This document shows, in pieces, positions 26,101-38,100 of a DNA stretch of 64,000 bases (position 1 is the first letter of the stretch; the number at the start of each line of letters is the position of its first letter). The DNA is from Ehretia macrophylla (Eukaryota > Streptophyta > Magnoliopsida > Boraginales > Ehretiaceae), in NCBI GenBank assembly GCA_037974665.1, contig CM075770.1, positions 18,801,501 through 18,865,500 on the forward strand, read 5' to 3'. The position numbers and the translations under genes are program-made. Below the pieces are notes generated by a model that saw only the letters and a list, made by a program, of their open reading frames with translations, searched no databases and had not been told where the DNA came from.

Positions 26101-28492
26101 TTGCCTACAAATGGACGGAAAACTTTTGCACCAAAAAGAATGACCTTTTTCTCTTGGGAACCCAGCAATAAATGATAATGCGAGTCATAGAAGGAAAATT
26201 TATGCAACCATTTCTTCTTTTCTCGCCAAAAACTAGACGAAACTAGAAACCATCTGTTACAGTAATAATTCTTAAATTAATGGACTTTTTTGCTTCTGTG
26301 ATTAAACAGGATTCTACCAACGACTAATGATCTTCATATTGAGCTGGAACTTGTACAGAGGAAGACGAAGCATTAAAGTCACTATAGCTGCTTCCCTTTG
26401 CATTTTCTAGATTCTTTGGGAGAAAATAACAACCATGCTTCTCAAGAAGTTACAAGACCTTTCACTAGATGAAGCCTGAACTTTTTTAAGCACTTTGTAT
26501 TTGTCAATTGATAAACGATTTCCAAACAACATTGCATATTCTAGATTTTCTGAACATATATCATGAATGCATCCCTTATCTAATTTGATTACCATCCTTT
26601 CATTATGGGTGGCACCCATTGATATCTCATGCCCAAACTCATGCAAAGAACATCCAGAAATTGCTTAATCCAATATTGATGTGTTTCTTAAACAATTCAA
26701 ACAAAACACTAAAAATCAAACCCACGCATGAACATCTTGCTAATCTACAAGTCAATTTCAACTTGCAGTAGACTGCCACTCTATGCAGTTTGGTCAAACC
26801 TCATAGATTGTTGAGTTTTGTGGGCCCAAACATATTTCTAAGAGATGCTAAGTTAAATACATTATCCAATTTTCTTGAGTAGCCCAGGCTGGCCAGGCAT
26901 ACTTTCTAATTGGTGCTAAGCTAGATTCACTATCCGATTTTCTTAGTCTTCTACAAAAACTTTAAAAACATGGAATTTCTATTATATAGATTCTGGAGGT
27001 AGAGATAATCAGAGAAATTAACTGATAGCGACATTTAAAGAGAAAGAAAAAGAAAAGAAAAAAGAGAAACTAACTGATAGTATCATTTATGGCATCACTT
27101 TGAACATACTGAGTTGAATTCCATGATTTACTTATTTTTATTTCCTTCTTTTGCTGTTTCCCTCCCTTATTCTCTGATATTTTAAAACCAGAAGTGCACT
27201 TCATGCCAGACTGGGGCTCCACTGGGATTTATAGCTTAATTAAACGCTTACAGAGATGCTGATATAAAGTTTGGCAACGAATAAATGAAAGGGTGTTGGT
27301 AAGATATAAACCTGAGTGTGTCAGAATACATAGAGGGAGAAAATTCTAGAAACTCGAGAGAGTGCATCAACCCATTTACAAAAACCTGTACTACTGTTTC
27401 GATTACATTTAAGTTATCGTCTATAATAACAAAAATATTTCCCTAGGCAATGACATCATGAAATTTCAACGCTATCTCTGAGGACCTTGCACATGCTCAA
27501 CTGGTATTTCCTAATTTGATTCCTTAAACAATCCAAGTTACCCATTGTATACTTTTCAACTATCAAGGTTAAGGAGATGAAATTTCTATGAGCATCAACA
27601 GAGAAAAAGTTATCATGAGGTGATGATACAAATTTGAATCTATAAAGATTACCTGCCAAGGTGGCATTTGCCATGTCTGTGATCCATATGGAGAACTCGA
27701 AGGAGGCGGCATGCCTGGAACTGGTGCTGAAAATGGAGAGGAACCTGGAGGAGGGTGCACATTCTGTGGCGGAGCAGAAAATGGTGGGTTTGGTTGCGTC
27801 ATAGCTGGTGATGCAGTAGGCGGTGGGCTCCCAAAGGGTGAATGCAAGTTCGAAGACTGAGCTGGAGTCCCTGATGACAGCATAGTTTGTGGTGGAACTC
27901 CAAATGGTGGCTGTGGTGTACTACCAGTGGGAGGAAAACGAGGAGCACCAGGCATTGGTACTGACCCAATTGTAGGTGGTCCATTACTAGTCAGGCCAGA
28001 AAGGCTCGAAGGTGGCACAACAGGACCAGACATCAACGTGGAAGACGTAAAAGGACCTGGACGAGGCCCAGGGCCTGAAGACGGGATAGCACCAGGAGGT
28101 GGAGGAATAGCAGGGCCTCCAGCCACAGAAGGTGGCAACACCCCTGGAGGAGGGGCCCTTGATGCGAAAGGGGGAGGAGGCTGAGTTCCAGGAGGCGGAC
28201 CAGTGGGTCTACTAGAAGCCACATTTGGAGGCAATGTAGTTTGTGGAGGCCCACTAGGAGGCACAGGACCCCTCGGCAAAGCACCCATTGGAGGTGGTCC
28301 TGGACGAGAGACTGGAGGCCCCCCAGCAAAAGGTGGTGGTTGTTGGCTAAATGGTGTAGGAGGTCTCGGACCACCAGCAACTGGAGGTTGATTGGGTCTG
28401 TTAATTTGTAGGTTTTGCATATTATCAGCAAGTGCATTAGGATTATAATTAGGCGGTATACTCCCTGGCCTAGTTCCCCCAGGAAATGCCAT
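8122..28492 (-). CDS. COPII coat protein, SEC24-like (CEF type)
   Basis: COPII inner-coat subunit selecting cargo at ER exit sites with SEC23 and SAR1. 24 coding exons (minus): 28492-27653, 25771-25541, 24695-24621, 24480-24382, 22277-22166, 21764-21637, 18689-18570, 17826-17746, 17330-17253, 17092-17000, 16773-16719, 15277-15201, 13724-13653, 13503-13420, 13201-13082, 12912-12844, 11680-11603, 11495-11357, 11149-10985, 10370-10225, 10148-9972, 8712-8624, 8436-8405, 8228-8122. Every phase agrees, giving 1088 residues. Residues 1-360 are Pro/Gly-rich disorder, opening [16 protein letters not shown] with [10 protein letters not shown]. Zinc finger: Cys427, 430, 449, 452. Trunk about 490-735 ([17 protein letters not shown]), then beta-sandwich, helical region and gelsolin-like C-terminus. 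Introns 11 and 12 use GC donors (GCAAGC, GCATGA). Wording matches what I recall of Arabidopsis At3g44340/At4g32640. The gene looks intact; introns carry transposon debris. Confidence 0.96.
13727..15200 (-). other. SEC24-like intron 12 with GC splice donor and AT microsatellite
   Basis: The donor reads AAAAG then GCATGA and no GT lies close by; the acceptor is TATCAG before GAGGCTCAC. The intron is about 1.47 kb and includes a TATATC/TATA microsatellite at about 14058-14124. I see no transposon protein in it. Confidence 0.7.
15579..15700 (-). mobile_element. LTR fragment related to the 19.7-kb solo LTR
   Basis: From TGATAGAAAAG it follows the same order of words as 19709 onward: a GAGAGAG run, GATATTTTCTGAAAT, TTTCATTG, then TTGTATTTATAG. 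It is an old, partial copy of the same LTR family in SEC24-like intron 11, abutting the Copia remnant. Its right limit is unclear. The TAGTATAGATTTGATAT words at 15460-15510 may be more LTR debris. Confidence 0.5.
15800..16599 (+). mobile_element. Copia retrotransposon 3' remnant (RNase H, polypurine tract, LTR)
   Basis: Fossil in SEC24-like intron 11, in the orientation opposite to the host gene. The RNase H region is recognisable by SGYCIFIGG-type wording near 15985-16010 and by [23 protein letters not shown] and [11 protein letters not shown] in 16085-16408. A purine tract (TTGAGGGGGAG) ends at 16415, followed by a 184-bp LTR at 16416-16599 that runs TGTTGAAG to CTAACA and holds a CTATATAAGAGG TATA box. 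Gag, integrase, most of RT and the 5' LTR are gone, so it is a truncated old copy with more than one break. Confidence 0.85.
19502..19574. repeat. Short direct repeat, about 41-bp period
   Basis: The phrase AGGAGTCAAAGG-ATTCAAGTAGGAGC occurs twice, from about 19502 and about 19543, in SEC24-like intron 6 just left of the MITE remnant. It is noncoding. Confidence 0.7.
19590..20382 (-). mobile_element. hAT-like MITE interrupted by a solo LTR
   Basis: Two separated pieces (about 19590-19708 and 20200-20379) together match, in reverse, the uninterrupted copy at about 37561-37966. They share AAATATGGAGGGGTAT, the TTTTGAGGGCAATG stretch, and the AAGCACTTTCAA and AGCTTCAGCT words. The right end reads GGTCAAACGGACCC. 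No protein is encoded. The hAT assignment rests only on the general look of the GGGTCCGTTTGG-like end. Confidence 0.6.
19709..20199 (-). mobile_element. Solo LTR, 491 bp
   Basis: Read on the minus strand it opens TGTTAAGGATAAG and closes CTTTTCTATCA, so it has TG...CA ends. The flanks are AGAAC (19704-19708) and AGAAT (20200-20204), a 5-bp target duplication with one difference. It splits a MITE in SEC24-like intron 6. Inside, a block containing TTTCATTGCTTGAAATGAAT and GTGTTGTATTTATAG is duplicated (about 19757-19853 and 19901-19992). No coding part remains. The mismatched duplication suggests it is not very recent. Confidence 0.8.
24890..25440 (+). mobile_element. LINE 3' fragment (zinc-binding RT tail) in SEC24-like intron 2
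   Basis: On the plus strand, opposite to the host gene, the translation reads [19 protein letters not shown], then [21 protein letters not shown] with SLW. That is the plant LINE C-terminal zinc-binding pattern (F-W-A, C-x2-C, EE-T-HLF-C-A-LW). Further words such as DFILSW, the WVL stretch and KNSI match the tail that follows. Several in-frame stops (for example after NKLR and after GLKNSI upstream) show it is dead. The endonuclease and RT core are absent, typical of a 5'-truncated LINE. Confidence 0.7.
26040..26480 (+). mobile_element. Second, more decayed LINE fragment in SEC24-like intron 1
   Basis: Words like those in the intron 2 fragment recur in order: [11 protein letters not shown], then DETRNHLLQ, and later LDSLGENNN. 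The nucleotide stretches CTTTTTCTCTTGGGAA-CCAGC and GAAACTAGAAACCATCT parallel the better copy. It has many stops and undefined limits. An alternative is coincidental resemblance, which I think less likely because the order is kept. Confidence 0.5.
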
Positions 28493-29290
28493 TGCTTACT
28501 GTAGCTGAAAACAAATTGAAAACCCTATCTCTTGATAAAAACCCTTATATATTCCACCACAATCCAGAAAATCAAACCTGCATACAAAAAAATCACAAAT
28601 TTAAAAACTAAAAAGAAAAAGACAATCTTTATCTAAAAAATTAAGCAAATTGATAATTTTTCCCAATTTTGTATTCATCTATGCCTATAGCCTACATTTG
28701 GCTGCGTTGAACAAGATCATTAAAATCAGAATTTGAAAATTCAGGTTTTAAGTCTGATTAGTCATTCAAAATTCCTCTACATCATTGAATTTGACGCAAC
28801 AAACTTAGAAAAAACAAAAAACAAAATAAACTACTCTGAATTCTGATACACATAGATAAACATGCGTGCGTGTGTGTCTGTTGGTACTTGCAAATAACAC
28901 AAGATGAGAAAGCTAACCTGTGAAGGCCGAAATTCCGGTCCGTTGCGGATTGAACCGGCGGATTTCCGGCCAGATGTCCAACGATCCGGTCGAGGTTTGA
29001 TCTGAAGAAACAAAAAAGAATACCACTTTGATTATAAATTCAGATCTAATAAACCCCAACATATATCAACGTCATGCAAATACAAGTAAAGGAGTGCACA
29101 GCTATATATATGTATATATACATAAACAGAGAGTGGGGTCGTACCTTGTGAAGAGGAGTTTGGACCTTGAATCAAAAAAGGAAAGCGGGTGGAGATGTCT
29201 AATTTCGGAGCAGAATCGCAAATGGACCGGAGGAACCAAAGGTGACTTCAGATGTATAACACTCTGTGTGTGTGTGTGTGTGTGTGTGTT
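28493..29290 (-). promoter_or_regulatory. SEC24-like 5' leader with two UTR introns and a (TG)n tract
   Basis: Splice sites predict a noncoding exon ending at 29145 (AAG before GTACGA), a second at 29001-28918 (TTCAG acceptor, CACAG before GTTAGC donor), and the coding exon leader starting at 28504 (TTTTCAG). A (TG)n microsatellite at 29264-29289 lies at the probable transcription start or in the promoter. 5'-UTR introns are common in plant housekeeping genes. No transcript evidence is available to me. Confidence 0.55.
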
Positions 29291-32105
29291 TTTTTTTAAT
29301 ATTTTTTGAGTGGGTAAATCTAATAACGTACTCTACTGTACCATCAGGCGTAGCTTGACTTCTTTTTGGGATTGGGCAAAATACTGTAGCTCGAGTTTTT
29401 TTTACCCTGCCACTTGACGTGGCATATTATAACCAATAGAAACGAAGCACCTAGGCTTAAGTAATGTCACCATTCTATAATTAGTTTTCTATGGTATAAA
29501 ATTCAACTAAAACTAACCAAAACTTGTGTAATTTAAGGCTCCGTTTGTTTGTCGTAAAATAATTTGTTTATGTAAAATATTTTTTGTAAAAAATATTTTC
29601 TTGAAAATTAAAATATTTTATAGGTTCTATTTGTTTGTTATAAAATAATTTATTGGATAAAATATTTTTCTATAAAATAAATTACTGGAAAATATTTTAT
29701 GGTGTTTGGATGTATTGTAAATTCCGTAAAATATTTTCTTATCCCAAAGTCCCGTAAAACATTTTACAAAATTTTGTACTAACTGCAATTATTGATCGTA
29801 AAATATTTTACGATTGATTAATTTTACGATATTATCAAACACCGTAAAATTTAAAAAAAACAGCCGTAATTTTTTACCGTAAAATATTTTACGATTAACT
29901 AATTTTTCGGTGTTATCAAACACTATAAATTTCAAAAAACGTTTTCTGAAAAAATATTTTACGACAAACAAACGGAGCCTTAAAGCTTTCGCCAAATTTT
30001 GTTGAGGCCTTATTTTTCAATAACTAGTAGATCGGCAAGCCAACAAGGGAAAAAAAAAATATCTAGTAGAGATTGGACATGATTTAGTTTCCATTTGTTT
30101 GCTGTTAATTTTTTTTCTTGGAAAATCCTTTTTCTTGATTTTTTTAATATTTGATAACACCATAAAACAAATTAACTGAAAAAAAAAAAATTAAGCCGAT
30201 GTAAAAGAACTAGTGATAAAATTACAATTTCATGTTTGGTTGCAATTTTGAGATGCCCTAATTCCTTTTTCATTGATTAATTTATAAATTCTGTATTTAT
30301 TTAGACAATAAACGAAGCTATTTTTAGTTTGTTCCGACTGATAGTTAGTAATTAAGTTAAACATAATTTTTCACCATTTAAGAATGACCCAAAAAAATTT
30401 AATGTTGGAGTCCTCCTTTTGTCGAAAAAAAAAAAACAAATTTAGAACATGAGTCACAAATTTTTGGGCAACTCAACTAACCAATATTAGTCCAATATCC
30501 AAAGCCAAACACCATAAATTACTCCAAAGATCAAAAGGAAGTGGAACTTAATTGATATTGTGTGGAATTAACCAACATGTTGTTCTCTCTTTGTTTTATC
30601 AAAATAATAAACAAGAGAAAAGGTTCTTATTTTCTGTGTTCACCAAGTACAAGTAAGCTATAAAGTAACTCAAAAGATTTGATAAAGTTTAGGACAAGTC
30701 TAATGCGTATGGCAATTAATGGTTATAAAATTAACCAAAAAAAACTTCATATTGCATGACTTTGTTTATTTTTCGATATGCAAAAAATGATTCTCTTGAT
30801 TTGGAATTTCCACTAAAGTTTTTAGTTTAAGTAATTTCTTCTCTCTCTATATATATATATATTATTGCGTAACAAATAAATGTTTCTACAAAGTTGTAGT
30901 ATTAGTTTACCTTTATTCTCTCCCACCATATCTTGTTGGGGACAAGGATTAGATGCATACACATAAGCAGTGGAAATAGCACATAATATTTTAACACGAT
31001 TTATTCCTCTACCTAAGTCCACGATAAAATTGAGAAATTCCACTATCAATAATGACATGGCATAATAACTCAATCCAACCTCAAAAAAGACCATTTCCAA
31101 GAAGACCCGCTGATTGTAGCTGGGAGACTTGTCAATTTGAATGAGTCGCTTACAAAGCCAATAATTTAAGTTAAAATTACATGTCGGAGCTCAAACTCGT
31201 GACTACTAGACCTAGTACTGGGCACGCCTAGCCTATCTCACATGTTGGCGGGGAATCCTGAAGTCCCCCTAGAGGGGACTATCCGAAAAAAGCTTCGTAA
31301 TAAAGAAAGTTCTATTTAGAAATGAAACAAATCCTTTGCACACGAGTCACCTAGTGAAGAATTATATAGTCCGAAAAAATAAAAAGGTTATTCCATATAA
31401 ATAACCCATACATCAATGGTAAAAAGTATCTCATTCTAGCCTATACTCTCTATCTCTTTGCTTTCAAGTATAAACCTTTTCCAAGTCAATAAATTACTGA
31501 CTTGGATGTTAGAATTATTTTATGAGATTAAGCCCACATCATTCTTTTTGTAAGTTTCCGGTCAGCGGATCTCAAAAGGCAATTCATCCAAATTTTACCT
31601 TAACAAACAATAATAATTAATTTGAAAATGTGACAATTGAGGGGTGGGGTTAGGGTGGAGTTGGAGTGGGTGTAAGTGGTGTGGAGTGAGTGAAAAATAT
31701 TCTTTTTTTTTAACTAAACATTTTCATTTGACCAGAAATTCGGTCGACCAATTTTCTGTTGTTTGAATTAAAAAAAACATTCTCTTGGAAAAAAATTTAC
31801 AACAAACAAAAGGAGCCTTAGTTTGAGTACTCTCTTCACGCAAGCAGAGGCAAATAGTAGAAATGTTCATTATGGTTGAACTGAATCTGCTCAAAATAAT
31901 CAGAGAAGTAGAAAGGAAGACATTTTGCAATGCTTACTGATAATATCTCAACGCAAAATTTTGGACTTCCAAGTCCGTTGTTAAATTTTTGACCTACTTA
32001 AATTTTGAAGAGGTCTGTTCATCTGGGCTGTACGATTTTGAACATTGAAAAGCAGTCAAAACCAATATGATACAAGCAGTCAAAACCAATGTTAAAATGA
32101 TACAA
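29291..32105. other. Intergenic space between SEC24-like promoter and poly(A) polymerase 3' end
   Basis: It contains a MITE at 29537-29979, a related one-sided end near 31812-31817 (CAAACAAAAGGAGCC), and AT-rich sequence with short homopolymers. The ATATAT run is at about 30846-30862. No gene or RNA gene is recognised. Confidence 0.6.
29537..29979. mobile_element. MITE with GGCTCCGTTTGTTTG inverted ends
   Basis: The left end GGCTCCGTTTGTTTGTCGTA is matched inverted by TACGACAAACAAACGGAGCC at 29960-29979. TTAA stands on both sides, so the target duplication could be TTAA or TTA/TAA; the palindrome makes it ambiguous. Inside are repeated TAAAATATTTTACG and ATCAAACACCGTAAAAT words in both orientations. 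It is 443 bp and noncoding. Confidence 0.85.
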
Positions 32106-35100
32106 CTAATTGGATGCGAGGTCTATGGGGTATATGGTATCAAACACAACTCTTGCAAATACATGCCGAACTTCCTGCAGGCTTCCTAAAGCTAGCAATT
32201 CGTAATCAATCTTACTACCTTGCTTGGGTACAAATCCCTTCTCCTTCCCCCTTCTTACACATTCAAACATCTTGCACACCCTTAAATACAGAGCCAATGG
32301 GATAAAGACCTGCAAACATGAATAAGCAGTCAAAACCATCCTTTATTTCCCAGTAATAGCATACTGATAACCTCAACTTCCACAAAGTAACAAGGGCCAT
32401 CTCAATATTACTTGGCAAATTCTTGAAAGCACCAAGTTTTTACCTTCTATTAGGTACCGAAAGTTTAATTAATCCAGCTGATTTTGGGTTAAAAACGAAA
32501 TACATGTAGAGGCGAACTGAAGGAAATTATGCAGAAAGTAGAATAGTAAGGGCAAGGAGATGAGAGTGCTTACAAGATCTGAGTATGGTGCCTGGGGATA
32601 TTTCGACATTGCCCGTGAGACAAAGTACTCATCAGTCAGGCCAGTAAGTGCATCTTGAAGTGAATTTGCCAAATGAAGGACTTCATTGATTAATGCCTTA
32701 TGGTCCAGCTGCTGAGGTTCCAATAATTCATGAAAGCTGCTATCATGTGGTTTGGCTATCCTTCTTGCTATATTTAAAGCTTCCAATAAATCCCCACCAT
32801 TGTAGACAGCGAGGCTAAATGCAGCAACCACTAGTGGATTCCTTGGTTCAGCCAAGAGGGCCAGATGGAATGCCAATAGTGCAACCCTGAAAAGATTAGA
32901 TTTCTTCTGAGCTTAGTTCTTCCACCAAAATGACTAGGATAAGCATGTTAACTGAAATCGATAGACTTTGCTACAATAACAGCTAGTACTTTTTTTCTTT
33001 TCTTTTTTTGTTTGTTTGAGTGTTTCTAAGATATACAAATAACACCTACCATTGTGGCATTGGGATGGGAACGTATGAAGCCTTGCATCAGAAAAAGAGT
33101 TGGTTCCCATTGTTTTGAAAGTATGATATTGGGTCGTAAACTTGTGGTGTTAGCAGTCAACAAGATTCCATATATCTAAGGTTCAAAAATATTATGCAAC
33201 TTTAATTTGGTTATAAAATTATAATAACTCTTTCCACTCGAAAGAATGAATTATTAGAATAAAGAGCCTGGGCAAGCAAACCAAACTTTTCTGACATAGA
33301 TAACAAAGACCATAAGATGTATACATGTCTTTACACATCTTAGGAGAAACTCCTACATGTTAGACGGTATTAAAAAATACTGCATTCTTAGGAGCCCTGA
33401 AGTGTAAGAATAATAACATGAAAAAGGCTACACATCCCGCATGTAAACCTGACTGTTTCAGCTGCAACCTTATGGGTCTATATCAGTCAAGTTTCCAGTA
33501 AACTTATATATATTGAAATGGCCCCTGAAAGCATAATCAACATATAAGGCACAATCTAAAGGCCCAAGCTTCATATAAATGACAACAATTTCAATGAAAC
33601 AATGGAAATGGAATGTTGAATATCATCACTCCCCTGCATTGATTTTAACATATCATTAGAGAATTAGGTTGTGGCATTCAGCATTGCTACTAATACAACT
33701 GAAATCATAGCCTGTTCTATCAAGCCATGAAATTCTTGGGATGTGATAGGTAGTAGTACACTTACACGAACAGGATTTTGAGATTCACTTTTTAGACTTC
33801 ACATCAAACTGGATTATTGGGTTTCTTGATAAAAAAAAAATTGTAGTTCAGTGACACTCATATCTACATAGTCAGATATGGTAACTTAGGTTTAAAAAAA
33901 AAACTTATATAAATAGAAATGAATGGGCAATATATTTCAATATCTATTACGCGACTGAAAAGGCTTCCTCTAGATCCTACTAATAGTTGAACCTCTAAAG
34001 TAAAATAGAAAGAAAATCAATTCGATTTAAGGAATCCAGAACTTTGAATTGTATAAATTTGAAGGTCACATTGAATATGTAACAATGAAAGATGAGAAAC
34101 AATCTGATCTACTTGCACCGCAATACATAAGGCTACTAATGAGGACCTTACCATAAGCTACTGTGACATGGCCTGTCAGGTCCCAAAAGTTTATCAAGGT
34201 TGGAGAACAAAGACTGCAGATAGACAGAAAAGAATAATTAAGAATAACATTAACTTCTCATCCCGTGAAAGTAAATCTGATAACAGCACAACAGCGTTAC
34301 AATTCATGCAGTGACACTAATTCTTCACTGACATAATTTTCAAAGATCAACCAAGTCAAAAATATAAATCTTGCTACATGGACGTGAATCTTCAGTCAGG
34401 ACCAAGCTCTACCACTGCAACTTAAGAAAGTTCATTATTCTTTATCAATTCACATGCCAAAAAGAAAAAAAGGAAGACATGTACAACAGTTTCACAGTCA
34501 TATCTGGAGTCCTTAGAATCACAATATAATATACTCCATAAACAATTATAGGCATTTTAAAGATTGCAAAAGGGGCTGACCACAAAGCCAGTAATTTCCT
34601 GGTCAATATGGTAAACAAATCCTATGAGTGGAAAGTTGATGACAATACCCCAAGAAATAAGCTAAGGAATAGGGATATGAAATGCTTTTTGCAGATATAA
34701 CAATCATTTGCCTACTACAGATGTATATTAAACAGCTGGAGTTCAGACTTCCTTTCTTTTTTGATAAAAATTCCCATGTTCAGCCAATTTGTAACATAGG
34801 TAAGTTTTCCATAATTCAAGATCTTGAAGAACGAATTCAATGATTAAGGAACAATAAGGGTTAGAAAATAAATAGATATAACAAAATAGCTTGAGTCAGT
34901 AATTTTGTGGTATTTTACCTGGAAATTATTGTTGCTATATTACTGATTATTTGTGTAATTTCCTTTCTCTGGCCTTCTGTTTCCTTTGGTTTCCTTTTTT
35001 CTTTTTGAAGAGGGGGATGGGCAACAGTTTTTTTCTTTTAATTCCGGGGGTGAAGCAGCGGGGCTCAAACTAACAGTGGCAAGATTCGAGACTTGCGGTG

Positions 35101-38100
35101 GTGATTGTTGACCAGAAGCTTCTTTGTTCCCAAATATGCGAGAGGAAGTCTACTGAAATGAAGCCTAGTCTGAAGCTAATTCTTCATTTCAGCCCTAATG
35201 TGATTTAGTAAGAACAAAGACGAGGTCAAACATGACAAGACAACAGATACTCCTATGATAACGATAAAAAATTGAGAGCACTTTACGGAAGTAAAATGGA
35301 AAATATCTCAGAGGAGTGTTCTTCGCCCCAAGGCCGAAAATGCCTTCCGATTCCAAGTTTCCATGACCGAGGCAGAGAGATGTGGTACTATGTTACAAAA
35401 AGATCCAGTTGTTTAACTAGCAAGCATCGAAAATGATAGATTGAAGAAAGAGAAACATCTAGAATCAAAATTTCATATCTAACAGCATGAAAATTGTAAG
35501 AATCAAAAGAAACAATTACCAAAAGCATATTAGACCTCTTATCACGTCTCCTAAAACCAATGCGGACAAAATAAGCGGCCTGCAAAATGAAACAACTTTA
35601 GCAAACTACCATTCTTTCTTTAATTTTTTTTCAGAAGTAAAAATAGTTATTAAGAACGAACTTTAGCAAACTAATTAAATAAGCGATAAACAAAACCAGT
35701 TTCAAAAGCTAAATACCTGAACTGGTAGAAGTATTTCTAAAAGGCCAAATCTCCATAACATCCTCATTGAGGATTCTGCAGAACCATATGCCAGCATGTA
35801 GTTCATTTCCATGAGAAGCCTTCCCTGAAATATATTCATCAACTACAGTAAATGGATATATTTCAGGAGTGACAAAATTGAGAGCACACAAGCAATAGCA
35901 AGAAAGACCTTTCACATACCCGATCAAGCCTCAGGACTGAACATGATAATCTTTTTACCGTATGAGCTGTCTCTCTTGCAAATCCAAATCCCAAGCGGGC
36001 AGCAATTCTAATTGCACGAAGAATGCGAGCTGGACCATGCAGGGAAAAATGGTTTTTTATTATACTTCCAAATGAAAAGGAAAAAACAACAGTGAAAAGG
36101 AAAACAGGAAAGCAACAGTACAATTGAAGCATGCATGCTCAAAATATTATGGATCGCAATATACATTTAATGCTATAAAAGTCCAGATTACAATTGAAGC
36201 ATACTATAGTTAAAATTAAGAGTTGAAAACCCTATTAGTAATCTCGATGAAAGTATGGTAAAGGCTACAGAAATTTGCTATCAAACACTCACCACAATCC
36301 TCCATCAAAGAACGACTGGCAGGAACTATGGTTCGCACCTGTACCATCAAGTAATGAAGTAAGTACAGTAAATAGGTCACACTACTTGAGTAAATCATGA
36401 AAAGGAAGAAAAATAAAAGGCGCAACTCTTTAGAGATACATGCACACTTTAGCTTTTTTAATATCATCAACTCCTCCCATGTAATCATAGACTAGCTTTG
36501 CATAAGGGTCAAACATCAATCTGAGAAATAAAAATGAGAATATATACTGATTTAGTAAACTGCACTGAGAAAACAAAAAGATAACAGGGAAGAAAGTGCA
36601 AACAGTTTAAAAAATTTAGAGTGAGGAAGGTAGAAGGGTAATATCAAAGACCCGTTAATGGTAAAGTCGCGCTGCAAACAATTTCTCCAGCGCCTGTAAT
36701 CCTTTTCATCACAGCCATCAGGCTTTTGAAGAGCCAAATTAAAGTCATTTGCAGACTTTGCTACAGAAGTACTAAAGCTTGAAACCTGATCCATTGAGAG
36801 AGCATTAATTGATTGGACCTTCTGCGACTCTTCTTTATTCAAACTACAATCAGACCAATTAGACAAAGAATGTCCACAGTTGACAAACCTCCACAATTGT
36901 ATCATCAATATGCACATGGCAGATTGGAAACCGTTTTCCAACTATCTCACATCGTGAAAATGTTCTCAAGACCTGCAAGTCAAAGTAAGTACTAAGGTCA
37001 GTTATAACTTATAAGTGCAACTGGGTCACTTTTTATTAGTTCTATAGACAGGTTCATCACGTTGTGTGCACTAAGTGAAGACCATGATTCCTCTCTCCAT
37101 GGAGCTTGAGAGATAATGTAGAGTCTGAATACCTTTCATAACATTTTTAACATACTATTTTCTAAAAGAAGTGCATCAATTGGGTTCAAAAAGATGGAGA
37201 GTAAAAAGGGGTGTATAATAAATCTTGAATCACATCAAGCAACTTACTTGGGACGTGAACAACTGCGCAACTTTCACACCTTCAAATATTGAATAAAACT
37301 TGAAGACCAAGTTGTCTTATTACCAAGTAAGCCCAAGAATTGGCATTTTTCAGCAACATCTTCATTACTTATCTAGACTCTCTACTCTTATCTAATCTGG
37401 GCCAAATTTTCTAACTAAACCCATTAGAAAAAGCCCAAGTTGAAAGCCAAATACTATTGACCACATACAAAATTACCATGACACCGTAACTAACAGAAGT
37501 ACATAAAATACAGCACCTGAACGGAAGCCAAATCAAGTAGCATATACGATTCATAAATAAGGGTTTGTTTGGCCCAACTTTTAGACATTTAAAAGCACTT
37601 CCTGTGAGTTTAGAAGCTGAAACTAACTTGTTTGTCCCATTTTTAAAAGTGTTTTTAGATAGAAGCTGAAGCTAAAAAAGCTAAAAAATAAGAAGTTCCA
37701 AATTGAAGGCTTTTCAAAAAAGGCTTTTACGAAACTGTTTCCACATACTGCGGAAAGCTGTTTTTCTTTTTCTTCTCAAATATACCCCTCCATATTTTTG
37801 AAAGCACAGCATTGCCCTCAAAATTTAGAAAGGCCCAACGTCACCCAACATAGGCCAAACAGTCAACAATTTTTGTTCAACAGTACTTCTAACCAAAGCT
37901 CTACTCTAATAGCTCTACAACTCAAAAGTTAAAATTTCACAGTTAGGCCAAACAGAGTCTAACACCCTAAGGGTAAGAAGTTGAAATTTTTGAAGATCTA
38001 GATGCCCTGCATATAAAACATTGCCACTTAATTGTTTAAAATCCAAATTAAATTATAATCCTCCTAGTCCCTTTGCTGTTTTGGACATTAATATCATGGT

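Noticed and set aside
27799-28437. Long open frames on both strands opposite and beside SEC24-like exon 1
   Set aside because: They are shadows of a GC-rich, Pro/Gly-coding exon; they have no homology and the true frame continues the known family N-terminus.
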